A stretch of 64,000 nucleotides of DNA, from positions 4,898,001 to 4,962,000 of the forward strand of contig NZ_CP137734.1 in the NCBI RefSeq assembly GCF_033406955.1, read 5' to 3'. Both the position numbers and the translations under genes were made by a program. Positions 60,439 to 64,000 of this stretch are shown here, one piece after another. The notes below the pieces were generated by a model. The model was not told where the DNA came from, made no database searches, and was given only the letters and a program-made list of their open reading frames with translations. Each line of letters opens with the position of its first letter. The first letter of the stretch is position 1. The DNA is from Streptomyces violaceoruber (GTDB lineage Bacteria > Actinomycetota > Actinomycetes > Streptomycetales > Streptomycetaceae).

Positions 60439-61485
60439 TCAGACCCCTCGGCCATCCGGTCTGCCGTACAGCCCGCCGTACGACGGCCACGCCCCGCCCG
60501 GGCCGTCCACCGGCTCGGCGGCCCGGACCGCGCGCACGATCGCCCGCGTCACCACGTCCGCGCCGGCCGCCAGCACCTCGTTCAGCGCGAGCGGCTGCCC
60601 GGCGTCGAGCGGACGTACCCCGGTCGCCAGGGCGAACACCGTGTCCCCGTCGCTGAGCAGATGCACGGGCCGCACCGCACGCGCGATCCCGTCGTGCGCG
60701 GTGCCGGCCAGCTTCTGCGCCTGCGCCTTGGACAGTCCGGCGTCGGTGGCGACCACGGCGAGCGTGGTGTTCAGCGGCGGCGGCGCGTTCCTCGCCGCTA
60801 CCTCGGCCAGCCGCCGTCCCGCGGCCTCGTGGACCTCCGGCGCCGGGTACTCGACCCGCCCGCCGCGGAACAACTCCCCGTACAGCACCCCCGTTTCCGG
60901 GTCCGTCACCGAACCCGCCGCGTTGGCCACCACCAGCGCCGCCACCGTGATCCCCGAGTCCAGCACGGTGCTCGCCGTGCCCACCCCGCCCTTCAGCGCG
61001 CCGACCACGGCACCCGTGCCCGCCCCGACGCACCCCTCGGCCACCGCGGCGCCCGGAGCGCTCGCGTGCGCCGCCGCCACCGCCGCGTACCCGGTGGCCG
61101 CGTCCGGCCTGGCCCGGAAATCGCCCCCGCGGCCCAGGTCGAAGACGCAGGCCGCGGGCACCACCGGCACCACGTGGGCCGGATCGGGCCCCACCCGCAC
61201 GCCTCGCCCGCGCTCCTCCAGCCAGGCCATCACGCCCGAGGCCGCGTCCAGTCCGTAGGCGCTGCCGCCGGTCAGCACCACCGCCTGGACCTTCTGCACC
61301 AGGTTGCGCGGATCGAGGGCGTCGGTCTCCTTGGTGCCGGGGCCGCCACCGCGCACGTCCACGCCGGCGACCGCCCCGCCCTCCGGCGCGAGCACCACCG
61401 TCGTCCCCGTGAGCCACCCGTCCCCGGTGCGGGTCGCGTGCCCCACCAGCAGACCGGCGACGTCCGTCAATGCGTCAACTGTCAT
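60439..61485 (-). CDS. P1-family (DmpA/S58-like) peptidase
   Basis: A 348-residue N-terminal-nucleophile-type aminopeptidase. Family features: the start DVAGLLVGHAT, TKETDAL, TGGSAYGLDAASGVM and the glycine-rich AEGCVGAGTGAVVGALKGGVGTAS. The autocleavage/nucleophile region NTTLAVVATD has Thr240/241 where DmpA has Ser. No signal peptide is seen. These proteins self-cleave into two chains and remove N-terminal or beta-amino acids. Role here unknown. Confidence 0.9.
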   Translation of the reverse strand: MTVDALTDVAGLLVGHATRTGDGWLTGTTVVLAPEGGAVAGVDVRGGGPGTKETDALDPRNLVQKVQAVVLTGGSAYGLDAASGVMAWLEERGRGVRVGPDPAHVVPVVPAACVFDLGRGGDFRARPDAATGYAAVAAAHASAPGAAVAEGCVGAGTGAVVGALKGGVGTASTVLDSGITVAALVVANAAGSVTDPETGVLYGELFRGGRVEYPAPEVHEAAGRRLAEVAARNAPPPLNTTLAVVATDAGLSKAQAQKLAGTAHDGIARAVRPVHLLSDGDTVFALATGVRPLDAGQPLALNEVLAAGADVVTRAIVRAVRAAEPVDGPGGAWPSYGGLYGRPDGRGV

Positions 61486-61520
61486 ACGGCCAGTCTCGGC
61501 CAGCCACCCGCGGCGGCGCG

Positions 61521-61600
61521 GGAGGCGGCTGGAAACGATGGGAGGCGGCTGGAGACGATGAGAGGCGGACGGAGGCGGACGGAGGCGGTCGGAGGCGGCG
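61521..61600. repeat. 10/20-bp GGAGGCGG tandem repeat
   Basis: Two 20-bp units (61521 and 61541) are followed by four 10-bp units (61561, 61571, 61581, 61591), all on the core GGAGGCGG (AGAGGCGG once). It fills the 120-bp gap between the peptidase start and the LtrA stop. Confidence 0.88.
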
Positions 61601-61605
61601 GAGCT

Positions 61606-62841
61606 TCAGGCGGCCGGTGCCGCCGCGCGCCGCTCCCGCTCGGTACGCCGCGCGGTCAGCGCCACCCCGGCCGCCACGGTCAGGGCCAGGACGATCCCCG
61701 CCACGAGCACCGCCTCGGCACCGAGGAAGGTGCAGCCGAGCACCAGGAGCGCGGCCGTCGGCAGCACGAGCTGCTCGGCGATGCCCACCTTGAAGTGCCG
61801 CGCGTGCAGCGCCCACACCGTGAGCAGGAACACCGCCGTCGGCAGGGTCACCGCCGCGGCCGCCGCCACCGCGGAGATGTGCGCCTTGCCCACGGCCTGC
61901 TCCACCGTCACCTCCAGTCCGGCGCCGATCGCCGCCGCCGAGGCGAACACCAGGTAGTGGCCGTATCCCCACAGGAAGGACTGTCTGCTGGACCTCAGAT
62001 AACTGTGGACGGGCACCACGAAGTAGATCCACCAGGCCGCGAAGACGATCAGCAGTCCGCCGGCCGCGATCGGGAGCACCTCGCCCAGCGCGTCGTTCTC
62101 CTCGATGCCCGACTTCACCGCGACCGTGGCCGCGGCGATGGTCTCGCCGAGCACGATGATCGTGAGGAGCCCGTACCGCTCGGCGATGTGGTGCGGGTGC
62201 CAGGACGACGGGTGCTTGCGCTCGGCGTACGCCGGCACGCACAGCTCCAGCACCACCATCACCAGGAACAGCCAGCCGCGGTCGTCCTCCGGCAGGAACA
62301 GGATCCCCAGCCAGCCGATCTGGCACAGCAGCACGCCGGCCGAGTAGCTCCGGGCCATGGTGCTCTCCGGAGGCGCGGCCGACCGGCCCGCCCTGAGCCA
62401 CTGCGCCGCCATGGCGACCCGCATGATCAGGTAACCGATGACGACGGCCACCCAGTCGTGGTCCTCGAAGGCCCGGGAGACCCCGGCCGCCAGGACCAGC
62501 ACACCGGCGATCTGGACCAGCGTGACCACCCGGTAGAGGACGTCGTCGTTGTCGTACGCGGAGGCGAACCAGGTGAAGTTCATCCACGCCCACCAGATGG
62601 CGAAGAAGACCATCGCGTAGTTGAGGACGCCCTCGCCGGCATGCCCTTCCGCGACGGCGTGCACCAGCTGGACGCCCGCCTGGGCGATGGCGACGACGAA
62701 GCACAGGTCGAAGAAGAGCTCCAGCGGCGTGGCGGCGCGGTGCGACTCGTGCCGGTGGCGGGCCTTCAGGCGGCGCACCGGAGGGTGGCCGTCGGGCGGC
62801 GGCCCCGAGGGCGCGCTCGCGGAGGAGGGACTGGACATCAT
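61606..62841 (-). CDS. low temperature requirement A (LtrA) family membrane protein
   Basis: A 411-residue protein with about eleven hydrophobic segments and the LtrA family start: TPLELFFDLCFVVAIAQ after a short hydrophilic N-terminus. Further features are HPHHIAERYGLLTIIVLGETI in the middle and the ending with Arg-rich tail. I start at ATG 62841, where GGGAG precedes, rather than 29 codons upstream. Function unknown; the name comes from a Listeria mutant. Confidence 0.9.
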   Translation of the reverse strand: MMSSPSSASAPSGPPPDGHPPVRRLKARHRHESHRAATPLELFFDLCFVVAIAQAGVQLVHAVAEGHAGEGVLNYAMVFFAIWWAWMNFTWFASAYDNDDVLYRVVTLVQIAGVLVLAAGVSRAFEDHDWVAVVIGYLIMRVAMAAQWLRAGRSAAPPESTMARSYSAGVLLCQIGWLGILFLPEDDRGWLFLVMVVLELCVPAYAERKHPSSWHPHHIAERYGLLTIIVLGETIAAATVAVKSGIEENDALGEVLPIAAGGLLIVFAAWWIYFVVPVHSYLRSSRQSFLWGYGHYLVFASAAAIGAGLEVTVEQAVGKAHISAVAAAAAVTLPTAVFLLTVWALHARHFKVGIAEQLVLPTAALLVLGCTFLGAEAVLVAGIVLALTVAAGVALTARRTERERRAAAPAA

Positions 62842-62951
62842 GGCTCCCAGCACAGCAGATGGGGCGCGGACGTGCTTGCGGGCCCCCCGTTTTGCCGGGG
62901 CGGGCGGGGCGCAGGGGACGTCGTCCACGGGGTGAGCCGTACCCTGGACGC

Positions 62952-63128
62952 ATGAGTACCACCCCCGAGCCCGAGCCCGGCGCGCCCCGGCCCGCGCTGT
63001 TCTTCGACGACCCGCTGGACCAGCAGAGCCCGGACGACACCGACCGCGGCTGGGGCGAGCGGCCCGAGGGCGACAGCGCGGCCGACCTGAAGCGCTTCCT
63101 CGACGAGAAGCCGCCCCACCACCTGTGA
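62952..63128 (+). CDS. small conserved actinobacterial protein (58 aa)
   Basis: A short acidic protein of 58 residues beginning with a Pro/Glu tail and then FFDDPLDQQSPDDTDRGWGERP, ending DLKRFLDEKPPHHL. This pattern recurs in small hypothetical proteins of Streptomyces and relatives as far as I know, and the C-terminal FLDEKPPHH is characteristic. ATG 62952 is preceded by a weak ribosome site. Function unknown. It converges on mscL. Confidence 0.8.
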   Translation: MSTTPEPEPGAPRPALFFDDPLDQQSPDDTDRGWGERPEGDSAADLKRFLDEKPPHHL

Positions 63129-63153
63129 GCCGCCCGGGCCCGTGCCGCCCGGG

Positions 63154-63624
63154 CTACGGGCGGTCGTGCCCCGAACCGCGCTGTGCGATCAGGGCGTCGC
63201 GGATCTCCTTGAGCACCTCCAGCTCGGAGACCTCGATGACCTCCTCGGCGCTCTCCTTCGCCTTGCGGCGGGCCTCCTGCCGGGCCAGGTACTTCGACAT
63301 GGGCAGCACCATCAGGAAGTACACGACGGCAGCCGTGATCAGGAACGTGAGGGTGGCGCCCAGCACCGATCCCCAGAGGATCCGCACGCCTGTGGCGCTG
63401 TCGCCGGTCCCGGTGCACGGGCCCTTCAGGCAGGAGCTGTAGCTGTCCAGGCTCTGCGTGCCGAACGCCCCGACCAGGGGGTTGATGACCCCGTCCACCA
63501 CCGAGTTGACGATCTTGGTGAAGGCGGCGCCGATGACGACCGCCACCGCCAGGTCGATGACGTTTCCGCGCATCAGGAAGGCCTTGAAGCCCTGCCAGAC
63601 GCTCGGCTCGTTCTTCTCGCTCAC
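63154..63624 (-). CDS. mscL: large-conductance mechanosensitive channel
   Basis: A 156-residue MscL. The N-terminal amphipathic helix KNEPSVWQGFKAFLMRGNVIDLAVAVVIGAAF leads into TM1, KIVNSVVDGVINPLVG follows, then a periplasmic loop and TM2, and a charged C-terminal helix (EVLKEIRDAL). The loop contains two Cys in SCLKGPC, a possible disulfide outside the membrane. I start at GTG 63624 (SEKNEPS) with GAGGAG upstream, not at the longer frame to 63663. Confidence 0.94.
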   Translation of the reverse strand: MSEKNEPSVWQGFKAFLMRGNVIDLAVAVVIGAAFTKIVNSVVDGVINPLVGAFGTQSLDSYSSCLKGPCTGTGDSATGVRILWGSVLGATLTFLITAAVVYFLMVLPMSKYLARQEARRKAKESAEEVIEVSELEVLKEIRDALIAQRGSGHDRP

Positions 63625-63735
63625 GGTGGGAGCACTCCTCGCTTGAACAGGTGTAGGAACCAAACGCTCCGCAACCTACGACAGCGTTGGGCCGTCCTGT
63701 CCAATCCCATCCCACGAACGAGGGACTTGACTGGC

Positions 63736-64000
63736 TCAGCACAGGGTCACCGCCAACCGCTCCGTGGTACCCGCGCCGACCAACCGGTGGGCGGTGGCAC
63801 GCGGTACCGAGACGACGACGAGCGCCCCGCCCGCCGCCGGGTCCGCCACGGGCTCCGGCACCTTCGTCACCCGCACACCGCGTGCGACCACCGAGGCGTC
63901 GTCCGCACCGCCGTCCCCGGCCGCCACGACGTCGACCAGGTCGCCCGGCCTGAGCAGCCGCACCGTGGCCGCGTCGGCGATGCGCACCGGTGCCGCCACG
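63736..64000 (-). CDS. SAF-domain protein (RcpC/CpaB-like), truncated at right edge
   Basis: The visible 87 residues are the C-terminal part: VRIADAATVRLLRPGDLVDVVAAG is the characteristic SAF/RcpC segment, with RGVRVTKVP and a hydrophobic ending. It continues past the window edge. Such proteins are associated with Flp-type pilus assembly or simply annotated as SAF-domain proteins. Confidence 0.72.
   Translation of the reverse strand, partial: VAAPVRIADAATVRLLRPGDLVDVVAAGDGGADDASVVARGVRVTKVPEPVADPAAGGALVVVSVPRATAHRLVGAGTTERLAVTLC

Noticed and set aside
60379..62955. An 858-codon plus-strand frame across 60.4-63.0 kb
   Set aside because: It is a shadow of the P1 peptidase and LtrA genes on the other strand, with no domain of its own.

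Overview
This window is high-GC actinobacterial DNA: long open frames on both strands, GTG starts, ATGA gene overlaps, SARP, AbsA-type and HrdD regulators. From gene order and content I recognise the left and central part as most of the calcium-dependent antibiotic (CDA) cluster of Streptomyces coelicolor or its close relative S. lividans, followed by chromosomal genes around hrdD. The species is inferred from recognition, not from a database search.

Layout. 1-16972 (minus) is the 5' part of the lipopeptide synthetase gene cdaPS1, running off the left edge. It holds a starter condensation domain and modules for Ser, Thr, D-Trp, Asp and a truncated Asp module. Across a divergent promoter, hmaS-hmO-hpgT (17280-21009) make 4-hydroxyphenylglycine. 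They converge on the repressing two-component pair absA1/absA2 (20999-23401). Then come an ABC exporter (23538-25292), a secreted phospholipase A2-like protein, a prephenate dehydrogenase that feeds Hpg, a small secreted protein, a secreted alpha/beta hydrolase and the MbtH protein (to 29091). cdaR, the SARP activator, is at 29153-31069 and a CtpE/Ca2+-type P-ATPase at 31814-34204. A tightly coupled operon follows, glmT-trpE2-trpG2-trpD2-trpC2-DAHP synthase (34470-40892), supplying 3-methylglutamate and tryptophan.

41134-64000 is ordinary Streptomyces chromosome: a tandem-duplicated IclR regulator, an M6 protease, TetR/MFS, MarR/extradiol dioxygenase, a PAT/BAR-like acetyltransferase, hrdD with a sigma-R type promoter, another TetR regulator, WYL/MFS, the fructose operon fruR-fruK-fruA, a DUF6227-like protein, an L,D-transpeptidase lipoprotein, a P1 (DmpA-like) peptidase, LtrA, a 58-residue protein, MscL and a partial SAF-domain protein.

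The most interesting observation is regulatory. Upstream of hmaS, the phospholipase gene, mbtH and glmT the same architecture recurs: three heptamers (consensus roughly GAWAnCG) spaced exactly 11 bp apart, then exactly 8 bp, then a TAnnnT-like -10 box. This is the known geometry of SARP activator sites. It gives a concrete prediction for the CdaR operator and places four separate transcription units in one regulon.
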